Shown: one piece after another, positions 1-11,283 of the stretch
Layout: each line of letters begins with the position of its first letter
Numbering within the stretch: the first letter of the stretch is position 1
Assembly (NCBI GenBank): GCA_963555705.1
Contig: OY743168.1
Location: 24,620,139 to 24,684,138, forward strand
DNA from: Ligustrum vulgare
Lineage: Eukaryota; Streptophyta; Magnoliopsida; Lamiales; Oleaceae
Length of the DNA: 64,000 nucleotides
Reading direction: 5' to 3'
Program-made: the position numbers and the translations under genes
Notes under the pieces: generated by a model
Database searches by the model: none
Seen by the model: only the letters and a program-made list of their open reading frames with translations
What the model was told of the DNA's origin: nothing

Positions 1-1379
1 AGGATTTTATATGTTTTTTTTTTGGAATATTTGCTATTTATTTTGCGTTATTTGTTTACATTTCAGAAATAATCCCAAATTCGAGAAAACAAAGGAATTG
101 AAGCTAAAATTGAGCAATTGGATGTAAAAAGTGTCAAAGTGAGCAAATCAAGAATTGATGCAGTCAATCAAATAGCTAATTTGAAGAAGAAATCGAATTT
201 GGAAGAAATCAGAAGTTCAGGGGCTAAATTGCAACAATCGGAAGTTGGAAGACTTGCTGTGAAATTAAAAGACAGGGACCAACTTGTAACATTTAAAATT
301 CAGAAATTGCATTAAACCGTATAACCGTGCGGTCGCACGGTCAAAAAAATCGACGACTGAAGTTTACCTGCAGAGTCATGCGACCGCGTGTTTTTGAACC
401 GTGCGGCCGCACGGTAGTCTCGACTGGGCCTCAGCTGGGCTTTTTGCGCGGAATTCAGCAGTGTTCCCCACAATTAACCTAATTCTCATGAACATCTATA
501 AATACATGGCTTGGGGCACGAAATTAATTGTTCCTAATGTTCCCAATTCATTGAAGAGAGGCCAAAACGCTGTCGGATTGCGGAGGGATCCACTCCAAGC
601 CAAGACACAATTGAAGAACGAAGATCAAGGGCATGAATAGGGTGACATCTATCCATTCCTTTTGTGATTTATATTCAATTATGTATCTAGGCTAGGTTCT
701 TAAATGTTAGAATTGTGATGAAGCATTTATTTCCGGATTTTATGTATTGATTATCATTTAATTTCACAATTCATGGGTTTGAGCAATTGATTTATACTTT
801 TTTATCATGCAATTACTTGATCACTAGTTGTGTGAATTTAGGTTGTGATTTCTTAAGCTCGAAAGATTGAGATTTCATTAGACTTGTGTCAATTGTCACA
901 AAGTCCGATAGGGGATAGAAATATACCCTTATGCTTTGTGTTATCTGCTATAGTATTCACAAAACTTGTAATGCTTTTCTATACATTTAGATTCGTCATA
1001 GAAATGTAGGCGGATTGTGTATAGAAATAGGTGTTGATTCTTGTCCGAAAGGGAGTCTTGACAATATTAGGAATATGGATTTTCAAAACCTCATGAATTA
1101 TTGTTAGATGTTTAATTTAATGCATAATTAATGGAATAAATGCGGATTCTCAATTCTAGCATGTTTTTCTCATATTTTCTCTAAATCAAAGTTCCTCGTT
1201 CTTTCTAGTTTAATTTTAATTTAAAATTTCCAAATCCTAAGCTTCTCTAGTTCCGGTTAAGGTAGTAGTCTAAAATACGATTTAAAACAATCTCTGTGGG
1301 AACGATATTCGGACTTAAAATCCACTTTATTACTTGCGTGACCCGTACACTTGCGGAGCGTCGTCAGTAGTATTGAGCA
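1..1379 (+). mobile_element. LTR-like repeat, copy C1 of the TGATAAG family (left end outside window)
   Basis: The sequence matches the later copies C3, C4, C6 and C7 in order: a TTTCAGAAATAATCCC-like segment near 60, an AAAACGCTGTCGG segment near 563, and a terminal module near 1290-1355 (GTGGGAACGATATTCGG, CCACTTTATTACTTG, GTACACTTGCGG). In copy C4 a polypurine tract directly precedes the TGATAA start, so I read the family as the LTR of a Ty3/gypsy element of the Tat/Athila type. The right end is uncertain (about 1366-1379). The short open frames inside are not genes. Confidence 0.7.
324..415. repeat. Two GC-rich palindromes inside C1
   Basis: Positions 398-415 form a perfect 18-bp palindrome, ACCGTGCGGCCGCACGGT. 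Positions 324-341 carry the same sequence with one central mismatch. Around 375-390 there is a CGACCGCG core. Similar motifs occur in the other LTR families of this window. Confidence 0.85.
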
Positions 1380-1390
1380 CGTGTTAGCCG

Positions 1391-3774
1391 ATGATGACAT
1401 ACAGGTTCGTTCAAGACCTTTTACAAATGAGGAGGTGACAGAGGCACTTTTTAAGTATGGGGCCTTACAAAGCACCTAGGGTGGATGATTTTCATGCACT
1501 TTTTTATCAGACACATTGGGATACTCTGAAAGCTCATGTTACTTCAACCTTCCTTAAGCCGTCCTGGGGATAGAGATAGAGATACCCTCTATCTCCGTAT
1601 CTTTTCATCTTATGTGTTGAGGCTTTCTCGGGACTTATCAAAAGAGAAGAGGAGAATGGAAATCTTATGAGGATTAGATGTTCGAGAAATGGCCCTCGGG
1701 TTAGTCACCTGTTATTTGTAGACGATTCTATCATCTTCTCGAGGTCGAACACCAGGGATGCATATTCTATCTTACAGATTCTTGACGTGTATGGTAGAGC
1801 ATCGGTACAATTATTCAATCTGGACAAAACTACCGTCACCTTCTCGCTGAATATGTTTGGGATGTTCATAAACAGGAATTCGGAGATATGTTGAATATTG
1901 ATGTGCATAAAAGTCATGATAAATATTTAGGCTTGCCATTTGTGGTGGGGGGGGGGAGCAAGATGAAAGCTTTTGGAGAGATAAAGGAGCGCGTCTGGAA
2001 GAAAATTCAAACCTGGAATAGAGGATTCTTCTCTTATGCTAGACGAGAGGTCATGATTAAAGCAGTTCTAGAAGCTATGGCCACATACATTATGAGCATT
2101 TTTCGTTTACCTAATTGTTTGTGTAACGAGATCCAGTGTTTGATTACTCAGTTTTGGTGGGGATCGACAAAAGGTGAGAGAAAGCTTCCATGGGTGAGCT
2201 TGGAGCGATTGTGTAGAACAAAAAAGGAGAGTGGTCTTGGGTTTCGAAAGTTGAGTACATTCAATCAAAGTCTGCTTGCAAAATAAGGTTAGCATCTTAT
2301 TCATAATCCAGACTCCTTAGCACCCGTATTTTGAAGGATAAGTATTTTCCCAACACTCACTTTATGCAAGCCAGGGACAAAGGGGGGCAGCTCATATGTT
2401 TAGAAAAGCATACTGCGGGGGCGAGAGGTTATTGCGAGGGGAGCTAGGTGGAGGATTGGTAATGGGCAAACTACGAATATTTGGGATGATAATTTGCTAG
2501 TGAATAGTTCTTCTTGTAAACCGTTGACTTCTTGACTTGAGGAGGTGAACTTGGTCAGTGATTTATTGGTGTAGAGTGGAGGCTGGGACGAGAATGTGGT
2601 GAGGCAGTCATTTTGGCCAGTAGATGCATATCGCATTAATGTCACAAATGAAGCGGATTGCCTAATCTGGCATTTCTCTTCCCATGGTGATTATACAGTA
2701 CGAAACAGATATCATTTGTTCAACCAAGGTGCAAACAATGCAGAGGTTTATGATAGTGGCAGTGGGACAGAAGCTCCTCTTTGGAAGATGGTCTGGAAAC
2801 TAAATGTTCTGCCCAGAATTCGTCATTTCACATGGGGAGTTCTTAACAATTCCATCCCTACAAACAGTAACCTGATGCGAAGGAATATAAATGGCCAACT
2901 TCATTGCCCGCGCTGTAAATGTTGGGAGTCCGACATTAATCTATTTCTCTAGTGTAGCTAGGTAAAGGCGATGTGGAAAAAACTCAATTGTTGGCAATTT
3001 TTGAAGCAAGCTGTGCAATTAGGTGGGGGCCTGGATTTTGGAATATTCCTGTGGTCTGTGCTGGTGGATATCCCCGTCAAGGTCGCTTAACTTGTAGCCA
3101 TGGGGGTTGATTTTATTTGGTTTGTGAGGAATCGGATATTGCATGGGGGAAGGGATCTGGACACTGCAATCGGATGTGACTCCATCTTAATTCAACTGGA
3201 ATCACACCAACGCGCGTCTATGCTTCGTAAGAAGTCTGGTTTGCAGCACATTCCAACACAGAAGGCTTGGAAGAGCTCATCTGGAAACAGGGTCGGATTC
3301 ATTCTCAATGTGGATGCTACCATCAGAGCTGAGTCCGGTATGATGGGTTTTTGTGGAATCATTAGAAGACGAAGAAGGGGTTGTACACGGAGCTTTTGCG
3401 GTGAGGAAGAGAGGCAACGTATCGCCGGAAGCCTCAGCTATGCAAATGGGCCTCCAATTTGCTTTTGAAAATCTTTTACTATCAAACGAGTTGAAAGTAA
3501 TGCGTTGAAGGTGGTGATTGGTCTAATCAAATGAGGAACCTTTAGCACCTATCACTCCATATATTCGACAGATTCGAGAGCTCCTTTCAGTTAGCAACTG
3601 TGGTTCGGGCTATCATGTGCCTAGGGATAAGAATGTGATGGCCCACAAACTTTTGGGTTTTGCTTCTAGTACTAGTTCTAGCTACTTTTGGTGATAGTTT
3701 GCATTCTTTCCTCTCGGATTGACTGGCAGAGGAAGGATGTTTCTAGTTCTATTGTGTTTTGAAAAAAAAAAAAA
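1391..3774 (+). pseudogene. Decayed, 5'-truncated L1-type LINE (reverse transcriptase, zf-RVT, RNase H)
   Basis: This is the ORF2 half of a plant L1 retrotransposon, broken by stops and frameshifts. In order: a pre-catalytic stretch near 1410-1450 (PFTNEEVTEALFKYGAL); the reverse transcriptase catalytic block near 1711-1735 (LFVDDSIIFS); the block KYLGLPFVVGGG near 1920-1960; thumb motifs RREVMIKAVLEAM and FWWGSTKGERKLPWVS near 2040-2200; the zinc-binding zf-RVT region near 2770-2945 (LWKMVWKLNVLPRIRHFTWG, then CPRCKCW); and an RNase H start near 3300 (LNVDAT). The element ends in an A tract at about 3762-3773. The missing ORF1 and first half of ORF2 fit 5' truncation during target-primed insertion. 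It lies directly against the end of C1. It cannot be mobile. Confidence 0.88.
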
Positions 3775-3823
3775 CTATGAAGTCGAAATTAAAAAAATTG
3801 AATTGGATTATGATACATATTTA

Positions 3824-3856
<33 letters not shown>

Positions 3857-4068
3857 ATAATTTGTCAATTTTTTATTTTTTTAACCTTCCCTTCATATTA
3901 TTATAGTCGAATATCTTGCTTGTCATTGTTTATATTTTATTTGCATCGACAATCGAAAATTATGGTGATTTTCTTTATGGTAGCTGACTAATGTTATTGG
4001 AAGCATATTTATTTTGCCTTTTAGAAGGCATAGATGACATAATATAACATTGGCACGCATCAACCGTG
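3775..4068. other. AT-rich spacer with 29-bp A tract
   Basis: An uninterrupted A run covers 3826-3854. No coding signal is seen. The spacer could be a second LINE-type tail or simple-sequence growth next to the LINE 3' end. Confidence 0.7.
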
Positions 4069-4250
4069 GTGGAAGGAGGGGGGTATTTTGAGGACACTGA
4101 AGGGATATGGTATCCCCAAGGGGGCACCATATCAAGTGGTGGGTGAACATTCGTTATCAAGTGGGGTCCGATAGGCCTCGCCTGACAACCCCCCAATAGG
4201 GGGCTACCACGTGCCCCCAGTGGGGGCATTATATAATTTTCATTTGAGGA
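4069..4250. repeat. G/C-rich repeat, inverted relative of 42374-42490
   Basis: The reverse complement of 4150-4250 reads ATTATATAAT, then CCCCCACTGGGGGCA, then GGGGGGTTGTCAGG, then CCCCACTTGA. The segment at 42390-42485 has the same blocks in the same order on the plus strand. The two are diverged copies of one repeat, in opposite orientation, about 38 kb apart. The class is unknown. Confidence 0.55.
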
Positions 4251-4272
4251 CATTACCACGTCGGTGTTTGTT

Positions 4273-4380
4273 TGGTATAAACAAATTTATAAATAATACA
4301 TTTTTTCAAATCACTCATTTATCATACATATTTTTTTCAAATCACTTTTTAACCATACATTTTATAAATAAAAATGAGGC
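4273..4380 (+). repeat. AT-rich MITE-like family, copy 1
   Basis: It shares the ordered blocks AACAAATTTATAAATAA, TCAAATCACTTTTTAACCA and ACATTTTA with copies at 7001, 28320, 28540, 32690, 33790 and 58210. No terminal repeats or target duplication could be fixed. Confidence 0.5.
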
Positions 4381-4386
4381 TCCATG

Positions 4387-5130
4387 ATAAGTGAATTTTA
4401 TACACTTATTTACATTTTAAAATTAGGATATTATATTGTTGTTTTAAAATAAATTCTACAGATTTTGTTGTTAATTGCTTTTATTTCAGAAATTATCTCA
4501 AAGTCGAGATGATGCAGAAATGAGTTGAATAAATGTTAATTGGATGGCAATTCGGGATAAATCATACACATTGAAAGTTGATGTGGTCAATGATGAACCC
4601 AATTGGAGCTAAATTAAAAGAATTTAGAAGTTCAAAGCTTTAATTGAAGAAATTGAGAGATGAAATGACGTAATTGAGAAAATTTAAAAGTGAAATGTCT
4701 CAATCGAAGAAATCAGAAAACAAGAATCTGACGCGCAATTTAGAAAAGGACCAACTTGTAAAGATAAAAAGCAGAGGATCAAAGAAAATTCAGATAATTA
4801 CACGATCATGCGAGGTTAGACCAAGCAATCACGTGGTCGCTTCAAAGTTAGGCAGACGTAAAATGATCCTTTCACGTGATCGCAACCTCTTCAATAAGTG
4901 ATCATGTGGCTTTACGAATGGGCGAGATTTTTCCTCCTTAAAATTTGATTTTGATATTTCTTTATCAAATTTAACTAGATTTATTTATTGATTCTTCCCT
5001 TACTTATATATATGTGATGTGTTGCACGGGACTGGGGTTTCTTCACCACATTATTTCAAACCATATTTTACACAATTCCTGAGGGAATCAATTGGCGCGA
5101 GGTGCAAGATTGAAGATTTTTCAACAACAA
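4387..5130 (+). mobile_element. TGATAAG-family LTR-like repeat, copy C2, 3' part missing
   Basis: It begins TGATAAGTGAATTTTATACA and continues with the family's ATTTCAGAAATTATC segment near 4486 and its GATC-centred palindromic motifs near 4800-4910 (CACGTGATCGC, AAGTGATCATG). The conserved CTCGTGGG...ACACTTGCGG 3' module is absent. The right boundary near 5130 is estimated from where similarity stops. Confidence 0.65.
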
Positions 5131-5212
5131 GATGATTTTCTACATCTTAGTATTGTCATAAAGGGAAATGATGAGGTAATATTCATTACTTGTTGTAAAA
5201 GATGAATTGTGC

Positions 5213-5427
5213 ATTGCGGTAGACCTTTGACAACGTTCATTGTGTGTTGTGGTAGACATTTGGAAACATTTATTGTACTTGCGGCTGATACTCTTGACAA
5301 CGTTCAATGCATGTTGCAATAGAATTTTAGTAACATTTTTTGCGTGTTGCAGTTGATACTTTTAACAACACTTATTGAGCGTTAAAATTTTTGGCAACAA
5401 TCATTGCGCGTTGCCTTGCGCGTAGTG
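5213..5427 (-). mobile_element. Possible CACTA-type transposon end with subterminal repeats
   Basis: About six degenerate units of 29-35 bp run from 5213 to 5420. Each has a TTGCGGTAGA-like part and a GACAACGTTCATTGCGTG-like part. The array ends at TTGCGCGTAGTG (TAGTG at 5423-5427), which on the minus strand reads CACTACGCGCAA. CACTA transposons start with CACTA and carry short repeats just inside the end. The opposite end was not found and no 3-bp target duplication could be tested, so this is a tentative call. Confidence 0.4.
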
Positions 5428-6058
5428 ACTTGAAATTGTAAATAATTTTATGAAATAATTTGTTCGAGCTACATTTATCGAGATCATTTAGAATAAATAT
5501 AAGCAAACATGATGAAACTCGTGAAATTTATATCAAGATGGAGATATATAATTATTAAAAACTCTTAAATCGCGATAAAATATAACAAGATATTAGGAAA
5601 TTGAACGTGACAAGTAGAACGCAGCTAATGTGAGATCGAGGAAATCTGAAAACAAAATGAACACAAGGATTAAACATGATAACAAATACGGAAGAAATTT
5701 TTCGTGATATATATATTTTTTGGAGGGTGATGACAAGTACAAGTAATATAGCATTTAGTAAGTTGGATATTGTTTGTTACATAGATATATATGTTTAGCA
5801 TTTAGACTTAATAATAATATGATTGTTCTGTCAATTTTCTTTAAATTTGTCCATGTGACGTGTCGAAAATCTCCTAATTTTCAGCTAAATCAACAAGAAG
5901 GCAAAGAGACGAGTTGAGAATAATAAATTAGTATAAATTAGTAGACGTATCGACCTTTGACAATATTGTCACAAATTCAACAAATAAAACTATATATCAT
6001 TATTAATTCAAAACCAATTAGGTACAAAAAAATGTTTCGAACGGTTTCCGATACAAAA
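5428..6058. other. AT-rich spacer, 3' side of the small membrane protein gene
   Basis: No gene, tandem repeat or recognisable transposon was seen. The last part probably carries the 3' UTR and polyadenylation signals of the minus-strand gene that ends at 6059. Confidence 0.5.
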
Positions 6059-6748
6059 CTAGACAAGTTCTAAGTCTATAGCTTGATGCTCGGTAGCCAA
6101 GGTACTCGATGGAGCCTCGTTTGTCGTCCGACCCTTGATTGCTTCATAAGTATGACGAAAAATAGAGAATATGAAAAAAATAATCATGCTTACGAAACAC
6201 AACAAGAAGAATAAAGCTAGTACAATATCGATCACTTTAACACGCTGGTTTAAAGAATGCCCGAAAACCCTTATCGAGAACTTCAACATAAACCATCCCA
6301 TCACACCAATGAACAGAGCCAATATGGATTGCCATATTGCCATTTTCACACAATATACTGGGGTATGATCCAGATCCCACATTTTTTTCTCCATAGTTGG
6401 TGATGACCCTGTCATTTATGAGACAAGAAAAATTCGTCAAGAACTCAATCCAAAATTATATATATATATATATATCGTCTGTCGATCGTACTTTTCAATA
6501 CAATCCAAAGATTAATTCAATGGTTAAAAAGAGTTCAAGAACTGAAATCAAGAACAGTAAAGCAAAAAAGAAAAGTTCGGCTACAAAAAAACAAATTTTA
6601 GTTACATAATCACAATGGTTAACGCAAGAACTCAAATTTATAAACCCTAAAAATAAAATAAAGATTTTGTTAGCAATTAGGAAAGTTTAAAATAATTACA
6701 GTAGTTGAGGCACAAAGAATCAATGCTTATACCGGGCTTATTTTCCAT
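6059..6748 (-). CDS. Two-exon gene for a 121-residue two-helix membrane protein of unknown function
   Basis: The CDS on the minus strand is exon 1 6748-6733 (16 nt, MENKP plus one base), intron 6732-6409 (324 nt, GT...AG), and exon 2 6408-6059. The phase-1 junction restores a GGG codon, and the total of 366 nt gives 121 residues and a stop. I chose this start rather than the ATG at 6415 because that ATG lies in the intron next to the acceptor. A TATA-like TATAAAT also sits 63-69 bp upstream of the chosen start. The protein has a polar N-terminus (about 1-27), one hydrophobic helix (about 28-49, WQSILALFIGVMGWFML), a basic hinge, a second long helix (about 63-89, IVLALFFLLCFVSMIIFFIF), and an acidic tail ending DLELV. 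No signal peptide or catalytic motif is visible and I do not recognise the family. Compact structure and lack of breaks argue for a real gene; a hairpin-type membrane protein is inferred. Confidence 0.68.
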
Positions 6749-6810
6749 GACGAAGAGCCTAAAAAGTCGCTAGTTTTCTGGAGAAGATTATGGAGACCGA
6801 AGAGAAGCAA

Positions 6811-6817
6811 ATTTATA
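6811..6817 (-). promoter_or_regulatory. Candidate TATA box for the small membrane protein gene
   Basis: The minus strand reads TATAAAT, 63-69 bp upstream of the ATG at 6748. This would give a leader of roughly 30-40 nt. Confidence 0.45.
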
Positions 6818-6973
6818 TGAGTTCTGGGCTTGTATTAATTCTGAGAAACTTTTGCTATAAAAGGAACAATTACAATTCTTGTTACGTTGATTTGGTTAGA
6901 CTAAGAAGATCTTAATAAACATGTGCTAGCTAGCCCTATATTCTATAGGAAAACGGGAAAAACAGAAAAGGAA

Positions 6974-6993
6974 TTTTTTTTTTTTTTTTTTTT
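6974..6993. repeat. T tract
   Basis: A run of 20 T lies next to the AT-rich repeat copy that follows. It could be the tail of an element read on the minus strand. Confidence 0.8.
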
Positions 6994-7000
6994 ACGCAAT

Positions 7001-7105
7001 GATTATAATTTATAAACAAATTTATAAACAACACAATTTCTCAAACTACTTTGATATTACACAAATTTTCTCTCTCCAATTTTCAATTACACATATACCT
7101 AAAAA
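7001..7105 (+). repeat. AT-rich MITE-like family, copy 2
   Basis: The ordered blocks are TTATAATTTATAAACAAATT, TTTCTCAAACTACTTT, TTTTCTCTCTCCAATTTTCA and ACCTAAAAAATA, shared with the other copies. It follows a T tract. Confidence 0.55.
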
Positions 7106-7357
7106 ATATATATAAAAAAAAAGAGCTGGCACAGTCGCCGATCATTTTTTTATTTTGTTGTGTAAGAAAGAATAAACAAAAATGCTATGTGATCATCTAT
7201 ATGTCCGGAAAAGGAAAATAATTAATAATTCAAAAATAATTATGAACAATCACCTTCATGAATATACGAATTTTCAGTACTAAATTTAGTAATTACAAAA
7301 GTTGTTTAAGTAAAGAAAAGAAGAAAGTGAGAAAGTGGCATACATGATACACCTAAT
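7106..7357. other. AT-rich spacer
   Basis: No feature was recognised. Confidence 0.5.
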
Positions 7358-7651
7358 GAGTCGGTCAAGCAAATTGAGTAACCCGCGGCCCGAGCCAAAA
7401 ATCCTAGTTTTTTATTTTTAAAAATATTTGATTTTTTTATATTTAATATTATTTTAATGTCCGAATCGATCTTGGACTTACTCTCAAACTCTTGATCCGA
7501 TCCCTTGATCGGGTCTATACTATGGCTAGGCCAAATCTAAAAATATTGATAAATAACCTATCTTGCTTAGTTCTGTTTCCAAAAGACTTCATTTTATTGA
7601 AATAAAATGAAGAAAAATGAAAATTTGTGGAATATTTTTCTGTCTTTTTTA
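7358..7651 (+). repeat. 0.3 kb direct repeat, copy A
   Basis: It matches 10200-10501 over its length with scattered substitutions. Shared blocks are GTAACCCG-GGCC, CTCTTGATCCGATCC, GATCGGGTC, ATGGCTAGGCC, TCTAAAAATATTGATAAATA and TTTCTGTCTTTTTT. The class is unknown. Confidence 0.75.
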
Positions 7652-7879
7652 TTTTGTTTATATGGTCAAGTATTTGTCTCGAGGGGGAAAAAAGGAATGT
7701 CTATATTCATCATAAAATCATGGAAAGTTATTCAATAAAAAATTGGCATTAAAATTCCCCTTTCAAGACTAATCCAAAAATATCATAGCATTAATCATGT
7801 CTCGCAAATATTAGGCCCTTTTTTTGGATTAAATCAAATTTTTAACAAATCTATTATCTATTATATCTATTTCTATTAT

Positions 7880-7937
7880 ATAAATAATAATAAATAAATA
7901 AATAAATATGAATAATAAATAAATATAAATAAATTAT
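7880..7937. repeat. (AAAT)n-type microsatellite
   Basis: A run of AATA/AAAT units with few interruptions. Confidence 0.75.
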
Positions 7938-9340
7938 ATAATACCAACTGAGTTATCAGAGAAGGGGCCCACTAACTTCCCGCCAAAAAGTCATTCTGTC
8001 AAATATTCCTTTTTTGGGCGTCTTCTCTAATTCAATAAGAAGATACTAACTAGTACTAGAGAAGCTGAATCTGCCAACACCCACTTTCTTCATTTACCAT
8101 TTTTTTTATTATTTTTTGATACGCTAATCAATTCACACGTTTTCTGTACCTTTTTTGAATAATAACTAACCATTCGCACCCGACAAAAAATTATAAATAT
8201 TAATTATTAAATAACTAAATAAATCTATTAATTAAAAATGTGAGAAATAGAAAAAAAAAATATAAATCTATTTTTACCTGTGTCGAAAATCTATGCTTTC
8301 TTTAAAAAGTAAAAGTTGACACAAATATTAATCTAAAAATTTTAAGATCAATCAAAACTATATTACAAAAATGTAAGCAAACTTCTGTATTTCTTTGCTC
8401 GACAAAGTTGTAATAAATTGATAACAGGTTCCGAGAGGTTGTTATTTTAAAATATATTCATTCATCTTTTTTACATACTCAATCAACAACTTCATAGATA
8501 GATGATTTTTTCTATTTTAAAAAAAAAAAAAATCATTATTCTAAACAATTGTAACTCAAAACTATAAAATTTTAAAAAAATAGCAATACTTCAAATCTTA
8601 ATTTATGATGTTCATGTGTTTTGCCACCATCGGATCACTCTTAATCTCATATTTAGAAACAACTTCTCCAATAACATCCATTCAAACACACACAAAATAT
8701 AATAATAAAAATGAATAAATAAAAAATAAAGCAATATAAACGAAATCAGGAAATTTGTAAAAACCTATAAAATCTATATAAAGAACACAATTGAGTCTCA
8801 TCTATCTCTTGTGTTACCAACATATTAGCAAAGTGACGAAGTTCAATATGTACAAATGTCTTGTACTTTACGTTGTTGTGAATAACTGAGAAGTGAAGAT
8901 TTACGTATAATCGTTCATCAAGCAATTAAGGTTAAAAAACTCTAATCAATCACTTCTTAACTTCTACTTGAATGCAACAACCCTTTGAACACACATAACA
9001 AAACTTATTTATTCGACCCATATAAATATTAGAACTAAACATTATGAGCCCATAACAAAATTATTTTATTTTACTTTAAATTTTGAATTTTTTTTTATTA
9101 CTTATGAAACTTTATTAAAATATAAAATAAACATTCATTATTTTACCTGAATTCAAAATTTGAAATAAAATAAAATATTGATTATTCAATTAACATCTTA
9201 ATAAAAGTGTTTATAAACAAACTAAAGAGCACAAAAATTAAATAAATTAAACTACGTAAAAAAAGCAGTTGAAAGCGTATTTTCAACTAAACATTATAGG
9301 TCCATAAAATAAAATATGTAAAAAAAAAAACTAAATAAAT
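7938..9340. other. Long AT-rich stretch without a gene
   Basis: Many A and T tracts are present and no open frame has a coding look. A diverged relative of the 76-bp unit described next is visible near 9190-9260 (GTGTTTATAAACAAACTAA). Confidence 0.6.
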
Positions 9341-9492
9341 GTAAACAGTGCTTATAAACTAACTAAGAATATAAAATGTTAAGAAATCAAAATACGTAAA
9401 AAAAAACTAAACTAATGTAAACAGTGCTTATAAACCAACTAAGAATATAAAATTTTAAGAAATCAAAATACGGAAAAAAAATAAACTAATAT
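9341..9492. repeat. Tandem duplication, 76-bp unit, two copies
   Basis: Unit 1 starts at 9341 and unit 2 at 9417, both with GTAAACAGTGCTTATAAAC, followed by AACTAAGAATATAAAAT and AAGAAATCAAAATACG. They differ at only a few positions, so the duplication is recent. Confidence 0.85.
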
Positions 9493-10199
9493 AATTATTA
9501 AAAAAAAAGGATCATGTTCATTACTATTTTAACTGAATTTCAAATGAAATAAAAACCATTTATTAAAAAATATTTGATACAATTATTTAAAAAAAAACAA
9601 AAGCAACATTTAACTGACTGTATGAAATGAAAAACATTTTAGCAAATTTAACTACTTTTAGTTTTAAATCCATATAAAATATTAAAGCCATTAAATACAG
9701 CTGGTACATTAATTACATGCTGCGCATGCCAAAGTCATTTAATGATCGAAGATAAATAATTGGATCTTAAGGGGAAAAAAAAACAATATAGAAAAATGTA
9801 ATGTTTTGACGGAAAAAAATTGTCTAGACTTTATTGTTATAATATATATAAAGATCTTCAATGCAATAAACAATATTCATTTTACACATTTACAGCAACT
9901 TTTCCAATGCTTTTCAATGCAATTAACATTATTGAATTTGAACATAGAAAAAAGAACCATCACCCATTTGCGTATTTCATGTTCGACTATTCATCCATTT
10001 TTTATACACAAAGAAAACCACGGTACTTCACCTATCAATTAGATACTACTAGTCTACTACCCGTTCGTATCCTAAGTATGGCTTCCATATCAACCCTTCT
10101 AAAAGACATCCACAAGAGGAGATCCAACTGAATTTTTAAGGTTCGTCTCACGTCAAATGATAAGTAATGGATAGATAACACTGTTTTCAAATTCGGATC
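9493..10199. other. AT-rich spacer without a supported gene
   Basis: Two overlapping open frames at 9806-10131 have no domain, no splice context and a biased composition, so they are not called. Confidence 0.5.
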
Positions 10200-10501
10200 G
10201 GGTAGGTCAGGCAGACTAAGTAACCCGTGGCCTGGGCCAAAAATCATGGTTTCGTATTTTTAAAAATGTTTGATTTTTTTTTATATTTAATGTTTTTTAA
10301 TATTATTTTAATTCCCAAGTCAATCTAGGGTTTATCCTCTAACTCTTGATCCGATCCTTCGATCGGGTCAATGGCTAGGCCGAATCTAAAAATATTGATA
10401 AATAGCCTATCTTGTTTAGTTCAGTTTCCAAAAGATTCCATTTTGTTTAAATAAGATGAAGCAAAATGAAATTTTTTGGAATATTTTCCTGTCTTTTTTC
10501 T
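10200..10501 (+). repeat. 0.3 kb direct repeat, copy B
   Basis: Direct-orientation partner of 7358-7651, about 2.84 kb downstream. The two could be LTRs or two insertions of one short element, but no element-like internal sequence lies between them. Confidence 0.75.
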
Positions 10502-10585
10502 TACATAACATGTATACTTCTTTAATTTAGATGATTCTAACATATTTTAAAAAATAAACATTACAGGATAAATTACTCTGTCATA

Positions 10586-10890
10586 TAGAGATGGTAAAAA
10601 AACCCGACCCGAACCCATCCCGCAGGTCGACGGGGTGGATTTCCGCTACCTGGACGGGTCGCGGGGCGGGTGCGGGTTTGGCCGTCTCGACCCGAACCTG
10701 CCCTGAATAAATAAATCAATAAAAAATAATAAGGAAAAAAATAAAAAAATACTGAAAAAAATTAAACGGGGCGGGTAGGTTGACCCTCCCTGAACCTGAA
10801 CCCGAACCCGTCCCGACCCGAAATTCCGGGTCGCGGGGAGGGGTATGAGTAGGAGGGAACCGACCCGAACCCACCATGTTGCCATCACTA
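10586..10890. mobile_element. hAT-type MITE (305 bp) with near-perfect 8-bp target duplication
   Basis: The left end is TAGAGATGGTAA and the right end, reverse-complemented, is TAGTGATGGCAA. Both arms run into CCCGACCCGAACCC-type repeats, so the element can fold back on itself. It is flanked by CTGTCATA (10578-10585) and CTGTCATG (10891-10898), 7 of 8 identical, as expected for hAT insertion. It has no coding capacity. Confidence 0.82.
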
Positions 10891-10898
10891 CTGTCATG

Positions 10899-11283
10899 TG
10901 CCTTTATGTTAATAAATTAGTAGTAGATGCAGTGGTGCCAGAAGTCGAAGAGTTCAAGAGAAAGTTGAGTCAACTACTTTTGACAAAATTGATTTTTTAT
11001 TTTTAATATGTAAAACAATTTATCCCTTTCTTAATTTACAATTTTTTAGATTTTTATTTGAGAATTACAATTCACCACATAAAATTATACAATTATCCTC
11101 CACAACCACTGGTACAGAAGTAAGGACAGTGGATGATATAGTATTGTGTGCCCAAGTTGTATCCACTTCCATTTTATTGCTTTTCGCATTTATTTATTTA
11201 TTTGGTCACATTATGCCTAAAAAATTGTAAGGTAATAGTCTTGCTTTAATTGTAATTTTATTTTATATTTTTGTGAAGGACAA
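10899..11283. other. Spacer before the RPA-like remnant
   Basis: No gene is called. Part of it may belong to the RPA-like remnant, but no frame could be followed. Confidence 0.4.

Noticed and set aside
6237..6440. Alternative minus-strand frame overlapping the small membrane protein exon
   Set aside because: It is a shadow in another frame; the chosen frame has clean splice phase, membrane helices and a full-length reading.
9806..10131. Two overlapping plus-strand frames of 78 and 103 codons
   Set aside because: No similarity to any family I know, AT-biased codons, and two frames open at once, which suggests chance.
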